This document shows positions 49,501 to 58,688 of a DNA stretch of 64,000 nucleotides, in pieces (position 1 is the first letter of the stretch; every line of letters begins with the position of its first letter). The stretch covers positions 72,001 to 136,000 of the forward strand of contig NC_090954.1 of NCBI RefSeq assembly GCF_040807025.1, written 5' to 3'. This DNA comes from Struthio camelus. Lineage: Eukaryota > Chordata > Aves > Struthioniformes > Struthionidae. A model generated the notes under the pieces. It had not been told where the DNA came from and made no database searches. It worked only from the letters and a program-made list of their open reading frames with translations. The position numbers and the translations under genes were made by a program.

Positions 49501-51560
49501 GGTCTGGAGGACCGGAAAACAGCTCTGGGGCACCCCAAACGTCTGCCCAGGGGCTCTGAGGTGGATAGAGCAGTGCTAAGAGCTGTGGGGGGCCCGAAGA
49601 CAGCTCTGGGGCACCCCAAAGGTCTGCCCAGGGGCTCTGAGGTGGATAGAGCAGTGCTAAGAGCTGTGGGGGGCCCCAACACAGCTCTGGGGCACAGGGA
49701 AACCTGCCAGAGTAGTCCCGAGGGCACCAGAGGGGGCCCTCAAGGGTTTACATGGCCCAAAACCCCACTCTAGGGAAGGAGGAGGAGCTGAGGAGGGGGT
49801 CTGGGCCACCTAGACAGTGCCTAAGGGGTCTCGGGGGCCAGAAGACAGCTCTGGGGCACCGCAAAGGTCTCCCCAGGGGCTCTGAGGTGGATAGAGCAGT
49901 GCTAAGAGCTCTGGGGGGCCCCAACACAGCTCTGGGGCACAGGGAAACCTGCCAGAGTAGTCCTGAGGGCACCAGAGGGGGCCCTCAAGGGTTTACATGG
50001 CCCAAAACCCCACTCTAGGGAAGAAGGACGAGCTGAGGAGGGGGTCTGGGCCACCTAGACAGTGCCTAAGGCGTCCGGAGGGCCAGAAGACAGCTCTGGG
50101 GCACAACGAGCACTGCAATTGTAGTTCAGAAGACACGAGAGGGCTTCTAAGGGCTCTCCACGGCCACAAAGAGACTCTGGGGAAGGAGGAGGAGCTCAGG
50201 AGGGGGTCTGGCCCATCTAGACCCTTCCTGAGGGCTCGGCACGAGCAAGAGACAGCTCTGGGCAGCAAGGAAGAGCCAAAGAGTGGTGCGGAGTGCTCTA
50301 GAGCGGTGCCAAGGGGCCTAGGGAGCCAAGATGCAGCTCTGGGGCACAGGGAAACCTGCCAGAGTAGTGCCGAGGGCACCAGAGGGGGCCCTCAAGGGTT
50401 TACATGGCCCAAAACCCCACTCTAGGGAAGGAGGAGGAGCTGAGGAGGGGGTCTGGGCCACCTAGACAGTGCCTAAGGGGTCCGGAGGGCCAAAGGAGTG
50501 CTCTGGGGCGCCCCAAAGGTCTCCCCAGGGGCTCTGAGGTGGATAGAGTAGTGCTAGGAGCTCTGGGGGGCACCTACACAGCTCTGGGGCACAGGGAAAC
50601 CTGCCAGAGTAGTCCCGAGGGCACCAGAGGGGGCCCTCAAGGGTTTACATGGCCCAAAACCCCACTCTAGGGAAGGAGGAGGAGCTGAGGAGGGGCTCTG
50701 GGCCACCTACACAGTGCCTAAGGGGTCCGGAGGGCCAGAAGACAGCTCTGGGGCACAACGAGTACTGCAATTGTAGTTCAGAAGACACGAGAGGGCTTCT
50801 AAGGGCTCTCCACGGCCACAAAGAGACTCTGGGGAGGGAGGAGGAGCTCAGGAGGGGGTCTGGCCCATCTAGACCCTTCCTGAGGGCTTGGCACGAGCAA
50901 GAGACAGCTCTGGGCAGCAAGGAAGAGCCAAAGAGTGGTGCGGAGTGCTCTAGAGCGGTGCCTAGGGGCCTAGGGAGCCCAGATGCAGCTCTGGGGCACA
51001 GGGAAACCTGCCAGAGTAGTCCCGAGGGCACCAGAGGGGGCCCTCAAGGGTTTACATGGCCCAAAACCCCACTCTAGGGAAGGAGGAGGAGCTGAGGAGG
51101 GGCTCTGGGCCACCTAGACAGTGCCTGAGGGGTCCGGAGGGCCAAAACAGTGCTGTGGTCTGCCCAGGGGCTCTGAGGTGGATAGAGCAGTGCTAAGAGC
51201 TCTGGGGGGCCCCAACACAGCTCTGGGGCACAGGGAAACCTGCCAGAGTAGTCCTGAGGGCACCAGAGGGGGCCCTCAAGGGTTTACATGGCCCAAAACC
51301 CCACTCTAGGGAAGGAGGAGGAGCTTAGGAGGGTGTCTGGGCCACCTAGACAGTGCCTAAGGGGTCTGGAGGGCCAAAAGAGTGCTGTGGGACACCCCAA
51401 AGGTCTGCCCAGGGGCTCTGAGGTGGATAGAGCAGTGCTAAGAGCTCTGGGGGGTCTGAAGACAGCTCTGGAGCACAGGGAGACCTGCCAGAGTAGTGCC
51501 GAGGGCACCAGAGGGGGCCCTCAAAGTGTGTGCCTAGCCAAAAGACAACTCTGGGGAAGG
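46549..51560 (+). repeat. Distal end of the array with deleted higher-order units
   Basis: After the 18 kb duplicate the 6,121 bp period continues to about 47,200. The sequence then matches material only 4,161 bp upstream (for example 47,788 with 43,627, and 48,932 with 44,771). The difference from 6,121 is 1,960 bp, exactly eight 245 bp units. Near 49,280 the lag drops again to about 3,916 bp, one more unit. These are whole-unit deletions as unequal crossing over would make. From about 49,750 the modules are less ordered, and AT cores at 50,113 and 50,763 are the last two. Confidence 0.85.
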
Positions 51561-54500
51561 GGGAGGACTTCCAGAGGGGGCCTCTGGGGGAACAAGTACA
51601 GTCCCAAGGGGTCTAGAGGGCCTGAAGCGGACTCTGGGGCACAGGGAGATCTGCCAGAGTAGTCACAAGGGCACCAGAGGGAGCCCTCAAGGCGTGTGCC
51701 TAGGCAAAAGACAACTCTGGGGAAGGAGGAGGAGCTGAGGAGGGGGCCTCTAGGCGAACAAGAACTGTCCCAAGGGGTCTAGAGGGCCTGAAGAGGACTC
51801 TGGGGCACAGCGTTGGGCTCAAGTGGTGTCCTGAGCATACTAAAGGGCTGCTAGGAGGTCCGGAGGGCCAAAGGGGTCAAACCAAGGCCTCCCCAGGGCT
51901 TCTGAAGGGACTAGAGGGAGGCTAAAGGGGCTGGAGGTGGAAAAGACACCTTTGGGCCCAAAAGGAGGCAGCAAGAGTAGGCCAGAGCACACTGGAGGGT
52001 GCCTTCAAGGGGTTTGTGGGGGCCAGCAGACGTCTGTGGTGGAAAGAAGGTGGCCTAAAGAGGGCTCCAGAGCAGAAGAGGGGGCTGCTGAGGGGACTGG
52101 AGGGCCAACCCAGGGCTCCAGAGGGCTTGTGAGTTGACTCCAGGGGGCCTAAGGGGTCTCGAGGGCCAACATACAGCCTCGGGGAAGAAGGCAGGCCAAA
52201 AGAGTAGCCCAGAACACACTAGAGGGATGCTGAGGAGACCCGATGGTCAACAAATTAAAACCTGGGGAACAAGGGTGACCTCAGGAGGGCTTCAGAGGCA
52301 ACTAGACAGTTCCTGAGGGGTGCGGAGGGCTGGCAGACAGCTCTGGGCAGCAAGGAAGACACAAAGAGTGGTCCAGAGTGCCCTGGAGTGGTGCTAAGGG
52401 GCCTGAGGAGCCAAGATACAGCTTTAGGGCTGACAGAATGTTGGAAGAGTAGGCTAGAGCGCACTAGAGGACCGCTTGGGCCTCCATGTCCCTGAAAAAT
52501 GACTCTAGGGAACAAGGAAGACCTGAGGAGGGGTTCTGAGCAGATAAACGGGCTCCTGTAGGTGCTGGAGGGCCAGAAGACAGCTCTGGAGCACAACAAG
52601 CATCCGAGGACTGGTTCTGAGTAACAAATGCCTCTGGAAGGTTTCTGAAGGGACTAGAGGGCCAACAGAGGTCTGTGGGTCAAAATTCAAGGCCAAAGTG
52701 GAGAGTAGGGCAGCCTAGAGGGGTGCTAAGGGCTCCAGAGGGTTAACACAGAACTCTGGGGTACAACGAAATCCTACAGGGCAGTTCCAAGGGGACTACA
52801 GGGGTCCTAAGGGGTCCAAAGGGCCTGACTGTTCTGGGGCAGAAAGAAGTTTGGAAGAGTCATTCAGAGTGCACTAGAGGGATTCTCAGGGGTCTAACAT
52901 TGCCAAAAAAAGACTCAGGGGTCAGGAGGGCCAAAAGACAGCTCTGTGGCATAATAAAGGCCTCTAGAGGGGTTCAGGGGTGACTGGAAAGGTTCTAGTG
53001 GGTCTAGAGGGTCAATAGAGCTCTCTGGGGCACAGGAAAGGCCAAAAGATGGGTACCGAGTTCACTAGAAGGGTCATAAGGGGGTTATATGATCAAAGGA
53101 AGCCTCTGGGAACAAAGGTCCTAAAGGATCCTGAGGGGGAAAAGAGAGGTCCTAAGGGATCTGGAGGGCTAAAAGAGGGCTCTGGGACACAATTTTGGCC
53201 AAAAGAGACACCTAGAGTAGACTAGGGAGGTTGTAAGTGGGCTAGAAAGAAAAAAAAAAAAAAAAAAAAAAAGCAAGGGGGCACAATGAAGACAAAAGGA
53301 GGGGTTCTGATGGGACTGGAGTGGTCCCCTGAGAGCTAGAAGGCTAACAGAGGGCTCCTGCACAACGCAGGCCAAAAGAGGGGTACTGAAGGAATTAGGT
53401 CCTAAGAGAGCTACTGGACCCCAAGAGGGCTCTGGGGCACTACAAAGGCCTCAGGAGGGGTTCTGAGGGTACTAGAGGGCTCCTAAGGACTCTACACACC
53501 CAAGAGAGCCTCTGGTGCACAATGGAGGGCTTCTGAGAGGATTGGAGCAGGCCTAGGGGGACTAGACATCAAAGAGAGGCCTCTAGGGCACAGTGAAGGC
53601 TTTGGGAATAGTTTTGAGGTAACTAGATTAGAAAATGGAAGAGTCTTGAGAAGATTAGAGGGCATTCATTGGGTTCTAGGATGGCATGTCAGAAGGATGT
53701 CTCCAGCTCAAATCAAGGGCTCAGGAAGGGGTTGTTAGGGAGCCCAAGGGCCAAAGGAGGCATTCTGTGGGGATTAGATGCCGGGGTCCTGAGGGGAAGA
53801 GACAGCACACAGTGGGCACTGGGGTGCACCAAAATGGAAAAGGACTGGTTCTGATGGGACTAGGTTGCAAACGGCCCTGGAGCGCGACAGGAGAACACAG
53901 GGTTCTGGGGTGCTTTGAAGAACAAACATGGGGGTTCTGAAGGGAGTAGAAGATAATTGAGAAGGCATAAGGCAGGCTGCAAGGAAATGGAGGGCTATAG
54001 TATGCACTAAGAGGCAAAGAAGGAGAACAGAAAGGGATCTGAGAGAAACAGAACTCCCAAGGAGGAGCTCAGGTGGGATTTCGGGGCATTTAGGCAATGC
54101 TGGAACACAATGAAGGCCAGCAGTTTTGAGGCTACATGCCACATGGATTGATTTTGATCAGACTAGAGAACACAGAGAGCTCTGAGGTAAAAGAAAGGAA
54201 GATGGAGGAGTCTTGAGGGGACTGGAAGGAAAGGGGACCTGATGGGATAGAGGGCACACAGAACGGTCATAGGGATAGGGCATAGAGAGGACTCTGTGGT
54301 GCAATGAATAGAAAAGGAGGGCTTCAGGGCACACTGAAAGGGTGCCATGAGCGCCCAGGGTTCTGGAGTGCCCTCAAGGCAAACAAAGGTTCCTGAGGGG
54401 AGCGTGTGGCAATCAGAGGGCTGCTGATGGGACTAAGAGACAGTGAGGTGGGCCCTAAGGGGCTCAGAGGGCAAACAGAGGCATCCTGAGAGGACTACAG

Positions 54501-54815
54501 GGAAAAACAAAGGCTCTGGGATGCACTAATGGCAAATGGAGGGGTTTTGAGGGAACCAGAAGAAAGAGAGAGGGGACTTAATAGGACAAAAGAACAAACA
54601 TAGGAGTCTTGATGCTACCAGAAGACCCACAGACACTAAATGGCAGAGTAATCATGCAGGAACTAGAAAGCAGCAAAGACTTCCGAGGGGACAGGAGAAC
54701 AAATGGAGTGTCTTGGAGCACACCTGAAGGCAAATGGATAGGTCCTGAAGGAACTAGGGAGCAAACGGGTGAGTCCTGGGGTGATGAGGCAGAAAACTGA
54801 AGGTTCTGGGACATT
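51560..54815 (+). repeat. Degenerate flank of the satellite
   Basis: Phrases of the satellite (CTCTGGGGCAC, GGGTCTAGAGGGCC, CAAAAGACAGCTCTG) persist but become rarer and more divergent towards 54,815, and strict unit spacing is lost. A module near 52,310-52,450 still matches the HEQ-type element, including CTCTGGGCAGCAAGGAAGA. There is no sign of a gene. Short ORFs here (for example 52,255-52,599 minus) are remnants of repeat frames. Decay that increases with distance from the core is what array-edge divergence predicts. Confidence 0.88.
53250..53272 (+). repeat. Oligo(A) tract, 23 bp
   Basis: This is an uninterrupted run of 23 A inside the degenerate satellite. No retroposon body or target-site duplication was recognised next to it, so it may be a simple homopolymer expansion or the tail of an unrecognised retrocopy. 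Confidence 0.9.
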
Positions 54816-54892
54816 AACTCACCTGCCATAATCCTTCCACTTGGACCTTGCCTCTTACCTCTGAGAAGCAGGCCTTTGCTTTCATTCCGCAG

Positions 54893-55009
54893 GCAGCTGT
54901 CAGCTGTTGCGTAGTCTTGGCAGACAACTTGAGGATCACTGCCCAGGCAGTCTTGACCTACAACACTACGTGCTCAGAACAGTTCTCAGGAAGTCATGTA
55001 GAGTCATAA
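54893..55009 (+). other. Candidate 3' coding exon (weak)
   Basis: A pyrimidine-rich tract (TTTGCTTTCATTCCGCAG) ends in AG at 54,891-54,892, with a branch-like CTTACC upstream. It is followed by 38 open codons beginning AAVSCCVVLADNLRI and ending in TAA at 55,007-55,009. The stretch begins just where satellite-like text stops. No AATAAA was seen within the next few hundred bases and no upstream exon was identified, so this may be a chance acceptor. No protein family was recognised. Confidence 0.15.
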
Positions 55010-55980
55010 CCTGAAGGGCAAAAAGCAAATCTCTTCAGGACAGTTTTTATTTCATCATAGGAGCATTTTTCCCCCTCTCTTCTCCGCTGTACTGCCTCTA
55101 ACAACACATCTTCCTCATCACCCTTTTCCCCTGCTACTTCTACTCCTGTCAGTTGCCCCTGCATCTTAGTCCTCTAAAGCACCTGTTTCTCATCCACATG
55201 TACTTTTATGCCCTGTTGCCCATTCCCCCTCCTATTTGTCCTATACCAGGCAGCTGAGACACCCTGGCCTAGCTCTTAGCCGCACACCCCTTTTGATCCG
55301 GCCAACAGCTCTAACAGAGCAGAGGGCAGCACAGAGGGTGGATGCGAACATAGCACACCTAGGCACTGAGCAACACAGAAGCAGCAGCAAGGCATCCAAG
55401 AGATCCCATGTTTGTAAAGAAAATATGTAGAGGCAACTGGGGATCCTCTGCAGCTGTGCCCAGGGCTCCTGGAGGCTCTTTCCACCCAGTTAAAGGTAGC
55501 TGAACACAGTGACCTTGGGAGGCAGTGACACAGTCCCTGGGGCTGCTGTGGGGTGCCTGCGGCTGTTCCAGGGTCTCTCCGGCTCTTTTAGGGTCCTCAG
55601 ACAGCAACAGTGCTGGTTGCGTTTCCTTGTGCTGCAAAACAGGACAGCTTTGCACCATTCCCTCCCAGCGCCACCACTCCTCATAGTTGTTGCTGCCTAC
55701 CTGGCCCCAAGCCTGAACAAAGCTATGACTATCAGGAGCCCCCACGGCCCCTCACACTCTCCCTGCCCTCCCCAGGGACAATAGGGACATCCCCAGGCCC
55801 TGGGGAAGAACCCTGTCTGGGCACACCAGAGATGGAAAATACTTCCTGCCCTGTACCAGGGAAAGACAGGGAAATTCCACTGCCTCGGTGACCCATGGAC
55901 ACTCTCCTGGGAGCAGCAAATGTCCAGTGAGGAACAGAGACACTGGGCCAATGCTGCAGGGCTGAGAAGGCACAGACACC
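55010..55980. other. Unique sequence with no recognised feature
   Basis: This is non-repetitive DNA between the satellite flank and the CpG island. ORFs up to 128 codons occur on the minus strand, and shorter ones on the plus strand. None shows a recognisable domain, and neither strand offers a convincing pair of splice sites around them. It may be an upstream promoter flank or intron. Confidence 0.5.
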
Positions 55981-55984
55981 TGGA

Positions 55985-56003
55985 ACTACAGCTCCTGGTA
56001 TGC
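55985..56003 (+). promoter_or_regulatory. Isolated ZNF143-like site
   Basis: ACTACAGCTCCTGGTATGC resembles the ZNF143/Staf consensus (ACTACAATTCCCAGCATGC type) with several substitutions. It lies about 150 bp upstream of the repeated promoter cluster and in the same orientation as the sites there, so it may be an outlying, more ancestral copy. Confidence 0.5.
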
Positions 56004-56115
56004 CACAGAACACAACGTGGCCAGCGGGTGGGAAACCCGCTGACAGCTGCACCTCCTGCCACCTCGAGAGACACAAGATGGTCTCCCAAAAGCCCAGCAG
56101 GGGAAGGTAACACCT

Positions 56116-56553
56116 GCCAGCATGCCCTGCAGATTAAAATGGCCGCCGGGAAAGCTACTGCTGGAAGACTACTCCTCCCGGCATGCAGAGCGAAGCAACA
56201 TGGCCGCCCGGAAGCTCAGTGCCGGAAGTTTACTACTCCCAGCATGCAGAGTGAAACAACATGGCCGCCCGGAAGCCCCTTGCCGGAAGACGACTGCTCC
56301 CGGCAGGCAGAGCGAAACAACATGGCCTCCCGGAAGTCCCGTGCCGGAAGACTACTGCTCCCAGTATGCAGAGCGAACCAACATGGCCTCCCGGAAGCCC
56401 CGTGCCGGAAGACTACTGCTCCCAGTATGCACGGCGAACCAACATGGCCGCCCGGAAGCCCCGTGCCGGAAGACTACTCCTCCCGGCATGCACGGCGAAC
56501 CAACATGGCCGCCCGGAAGCCCCATGCCGGAAGACTACTGCTCCCGGCATGCC
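56116..56553 (+). promoter_or_regulatory. 61 bp tandem repeat of ETS, ZNF143-like and YY1-like sites
   Basis: About seven consecutive units of 61 bp are visible. Each contains GCCGGAAG (ETS), then a ZNF143-like element such as ACTACTGCTCCCGGCATGC, then AACATGGCCGCC or AACATGGCCTCC (YY1-like), then CCCGGAAG (a second ETS site). ZNF143-like elements begin near 56,169, 56,231, 56,292, 56,352, 56,413, 56,474 and 56,535. A partial first unit (AAAATGGCCGCCGGGAAAG) lies near 56,136. These factors are typical of TATA-less CpG-island promoters of housekeeping and cell-cycle genes. All units point the same way. Which transcript is driven, and in which direction, cannot be told from sequence. A 518-codon ORF reads through the cluster but is judged an artefact. 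Confidence 0.85.
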
Positions 56554-56859
56554 GCGGTCCTCAGCGCTCTGTGAAGCTTGACCCTCGGGCGATTCAGTTC
56601 CTTCCCGTCCCAACCACCCTCCCGCCCCCTGACACCCGGACGCCGCCGAGCCCGGAGAGGGGCCCCGCGATCCCCAACCCCGGCCCGAGATTCCCCCGAC
56701 GCCGCCGGACCGGCCCCGGGTCAGCTCCGACACTGCCCCTGCCCCCACTGCGACTCTCCCAGGCCTTCCTCTGGGATCTCTCCTTCCCCCGCCCCCCCCG
56801 ACACGGTCCCGGTCTGACCCAGGACCCCCCGCGCCACTCCCACCGCGCAATAAACCAAC

Positions 56860-57130
56860 CCCGCCAGCCCCGACGCCCCCCCGTCCTCCCTCCCCCCGAA
56901 CCACTGCAGCCCCGACGCCCCTTTTCTTTCCTCCTCCAGCCCCGGTGCAACCCCTTCCTCGTTCCACCCTCGCCCTGGCGCCCCCCTTTTCTCTCCCCTC
57001 CTCGCCCCATCACAGCCCTGGCCCCCCTCCTACCTCTCCCCCAGCCCTGGCGCACCCCCTTCCTGACCACTCCCCGTGGCCCCGGTGCTCCGCTCTTCCC
57101 CACCGCCCTGGTGCACCGCCATCCCCGGCG
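56860..57130 (+). repeat. C-rich minisatellite inside the CpG island
   Basis: Irregular units of about 30-45 bp repeat the theme CAGCCCTGGCGCACCCC or CAGCCCCGACGCCCC, followed by CTTTTC and CCTCCTC tracts. The plus strand is almost pure pyrimidine in places, so the minus strand carries several G-runs close together with quadruplex potential. Confidence 0.7.
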
Positions 57131-57479
57131 CAGTTTCCGCTGGCCCACGATGCTCCCGTCTGCCGGGACGCGCGCACCCCCCGGCCCCGCTCACCTCCTC
57201 CGCGGTGCGGCCGCAGCGCCGGTCCCGGCGGGCGGTGCTCAGAGGCAGCTCCGTTGTCCCAGACCGGCCCCTGCACGAGCTTCCTCCCGACTGCGGCCCC
57301 AGCCCCGGCGCATGCCTGCCGTGGCCCCCAGCCCCACCTGGGGCTTGTTCCAGCCCCAGGGCCCACAGCTGCAGCCCTCAGGAACCAGGGGAAGGGAATT
57401 ACCCTCAGCCCCATCAGGGACAGCTGGGGCTGCCAGGGCAGCAGAGGCACCCCAGTGCCTGAGAGGTGCTCGCTAAAAG

Positions 57480-57950
57480 CTGAAGGGAGAGCCCTGGGGG
57501 GTACAGAGAGGAAAAGGGAGTATTCAGGGCACAAGAGAACAAATCGAGACCTCTGGGTGCAATAGAAGTTAAAAAAAAAAATATTACCAGGTGATGATAG
57601 AGCAAACAGAGTGACTCTGGGGGCACCAAAAGGCAAAGGCAGGACCCTGGGGCACACCAAAAATCACCCAGAAAACTCTGGGACAGGGGATAAAGATCCT
57701 CTGGATCTTTCCAGGGATCCTTGTCCTGGATCCCTGGACAAGGAACTTTGCAGTGTGCTGCAAAACAAACATCGGGCCCCAGGGCACGCGGAAAAGCACA
57801 CAGAGGGCTTGCCAGCAACCCAAAACGTGAATTGAGCTGTCCTGAGGACCACCAAAGGGCAAATGCAGGGCTCTTGGGCAAACCAAAATTCAAGTGAAGG
57901 GCCTTTGTGCACACTAAAGTGGCCACAAGGCATGTCACAGGGCTCAATGC
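57480..57950 (+). repeat. Relic of the degenerate satellite beyond the CpG island
   Basis: Satellite-like phrases reappear here: GACTCTGGGGGCACCAAAAG, CCCTGGGGCACACCAAAAA, GAAAACTCTGGGACAGGGG, CACACAGAGGGCTTGCC and GGCTCTTGGGCAAACC. They resemble the text at 53-54.8 kb. The CpG island therefore interrupts, or was inserted into, the old array flank. An A-run of 10 lies near 57,572-57,581. No gene was recognised. Confidence 0.65.
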
Positions 57951-58345
57951 AGCTGACGGCAAGGTGCCTGCAGGCTCCCCCTTTCCCCAGGAAAACTGTC
58001 TCCCAGCACCAGGCACACAGGCCCCCGCCACCGACACATGAGGGACATTGCGGAGTGCTGAAAGCAAATCTGAGGGCAGTCTGGGGACTTCACATGGCCC
58101 TGGGGGGGGCCCTGGCTGCCCCCAGGATAATGGAAAACTCCACCAAGAGCCCCAAGGGTCGAGGCAATGCAAGGGAAGTTACCCCGAGCCCTGTGAACAG
58201 CACTGGGGTCCCTGGGAACCGCAGGGACCCCCAAGTACAAAGGATGTGGGGACCAGCTCCCAATCCCAGACACAATGTGTAACCTCCTCCCCTGGGCATC
58301 ATCTTCAGGCAAAGCAACGGCAGGAACCACAGACACAAGTGCAAA
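57951..58345. other. No recognised gene
   Basis: This is ordinary-looking sequence between the satellite relic and the convergent poly(A) signals. Overlapping ORFs on both strands (for example 57,414-58,172 minus and 58,048-58,518 plus) lack recognisable domains. If a plus-strand transcript starts in the CpG island, this would be its 3' part. Confidence 0.4.
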
Positions 58346-58346
58346 G

Positions 58347-58352
58347 AATAAA
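58347..58352 (+). terminator. Plus-strand poly(A) signal AATAAA
   Basis: AATAAA is followed by a T/G-rich stretch (TGTTTATTGTTTT) that could act as the downstream element. It would serve a rightward transcript such as one from the CpG island. It lies only 8 bp from an AATAAA on the opposite strand, so one of the two could be coincidental. Confidence 0.4.
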
Positions 58353-58359
58353 GCAACTG

Positions 58360-58365
58360 TTTATT
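58360..58365 (-). terminator. Minus-strand poly(A) signal AATAAA
   Basis: On the minus strand AATAAA lies about 90 bp after the stop codon at 58,456. It is followed by a GT-rich stretch (TTGTGTCTGTGG) at about 58,341-58,330. The spacing fits a normal cleavage site near 58,345, which would give a 3' UTR of about 110 bp. Confidence 0.65.
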
Positions 58366-58455
58366 GTTTTACTGCACAGAAGCAACACCTGGGAGGGAGT
58401 TTGCCATGGAGCTCGGTGCCAGCATGCTTCCCCTTACCCTGTGACACCTGAAGAG

Positions 58456-58586
58456 TCATCTCTGCACCAGCGTTCGTCGGTCCTTTGGGGAAGGGTCAGC
58501 TCCTGCTGCTGCCCTTGAGGTGGCAGGCGTCTGAGTAGCTGACAGCCTATCCCCTCTACTTTTTCCTTCAGGGATAGGATTCAGCT
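58456..58586 (-). CDS. Terminal coding exon of the unknown gene
   Basis: The acceptor CTCTCACCTGTCAG opens a frame of 131 bp. The first two bases complete the codon split by the preceding exon, and the frame ends in TGA at 58,456-58,458. The C-terminus starts LNPIPEGKSRGDRLSATQT and ends PSPKDRRTLVQR. It is low in hydrophobic residues, rich in S, T, A, P and R, and probably unstructured. A poly(A) signal follows within about 100 bp, which supports this as the last exon. No family was recognised. Confidence 0.62.
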
Positions 58587-58688
58587 CTGACAGGTGAGAG
58601 GATCTTTGATCTCTGATCCTGCCTGTCTGCACTACTGCCCTACCCCAGACTAGAGCCCTGCAAGACACTTTCACAGCTCTCACCTCAC

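Larger units (their letters stand above)
1..51560 (+). repeat. Higher-order satellite array, 245 bp unit
   Basis: The sequence is one continuous tandem array that is already under way at base 1. The common unit is about 245 bp (for example starts near 4,878, 5,123, 5,368, 5,613, 5,858 and 6,103). It splits into three modules of about 82 bp. Module A contains GGAAGGAGGAGGAGCTGAGG and CACCTAGACAGTGCCTAAGG. Module B contains CACCCCAAAGGTCTGCCCAG and GGATAGAGCAGTGCTAAGAG. Module C contains AGGGAAACCTGCCAGAGTAG and CACCAGAGGGGGCCCTCAA. All three share CTCTGGGGCAC-like text, so the 245 bp unit probably arose by triplication of an ancestral element of about 80 bp (inference). The plus strand is strongly G and purine rich. 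Roughly 200 unit equivalents fit. The family was not recognised by name. Confidence 0.97.
56116..57330. promoter_or_regulatory. CpG island
   Basis: CG dinucleotides are dense throughout (CCGGAAG repeats, then CGCCGCCGAGCCCGGAG, GGACGCGCGC and GCGGTGCGGCCGCAGCGCC), in contrast to the flanks. The island contains the site cluster at its left end and a C-rich minisatellite inside. No TATA box is obvious. It is the best candidate promoter in the window. A rightward transcript could end at the plus-strand AATAAA at 58,347. A leftward one would run into the satellite flank. Confidence 0.8.

Noticed and set aside
48993..49727. 244-codon minus-strand ORF in the satellite, and hundreds of similar 60-217 codon ORFs on both strands
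   Set aside because: They repeat with the array units, occur on both strands at once, and shift frame because 245 is not a multiple of three. Codon content follows the repeat composition and no domain or start context is conserved beyond the repeat itself.
1..51560. CRISPR-like array
   Set aside because: The units are directly tandem and related along their whole length. There are no unique spacers, no short identical repeats and no cas genes, and the context is vertebrate.
1..51560. CENP-B box search in the satellite
   Set aside because: No sequence close to the CENP-B box (TTCGTTGGAARCGGGA type) was seen in any module, so centromere identity cannot be argued from it.
55236..55430. 64-codon plus-strand ORF starting MSYTRQLRHPG
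   Set aside because: No recognisable domain, no splice or promoter context, and an overlapping longer ORF on the other strand.
55920..57476. 518-codon plus-strand ORF across the CpG island
   Set aside because: It reads through the 61 bp promoter repeat in shifting frames and then through C-rich minisatellite. Overlapping ORFs are open in the other frames too. GC-rich DNA with few stop codons explains it.
57414..58172. 252-codon minus-strand ORF
   Set aside because: It starts in unremarkable sequence and crosses the satellite relic, with no domain, and overlaps other ORFs on the same and opposite strand.
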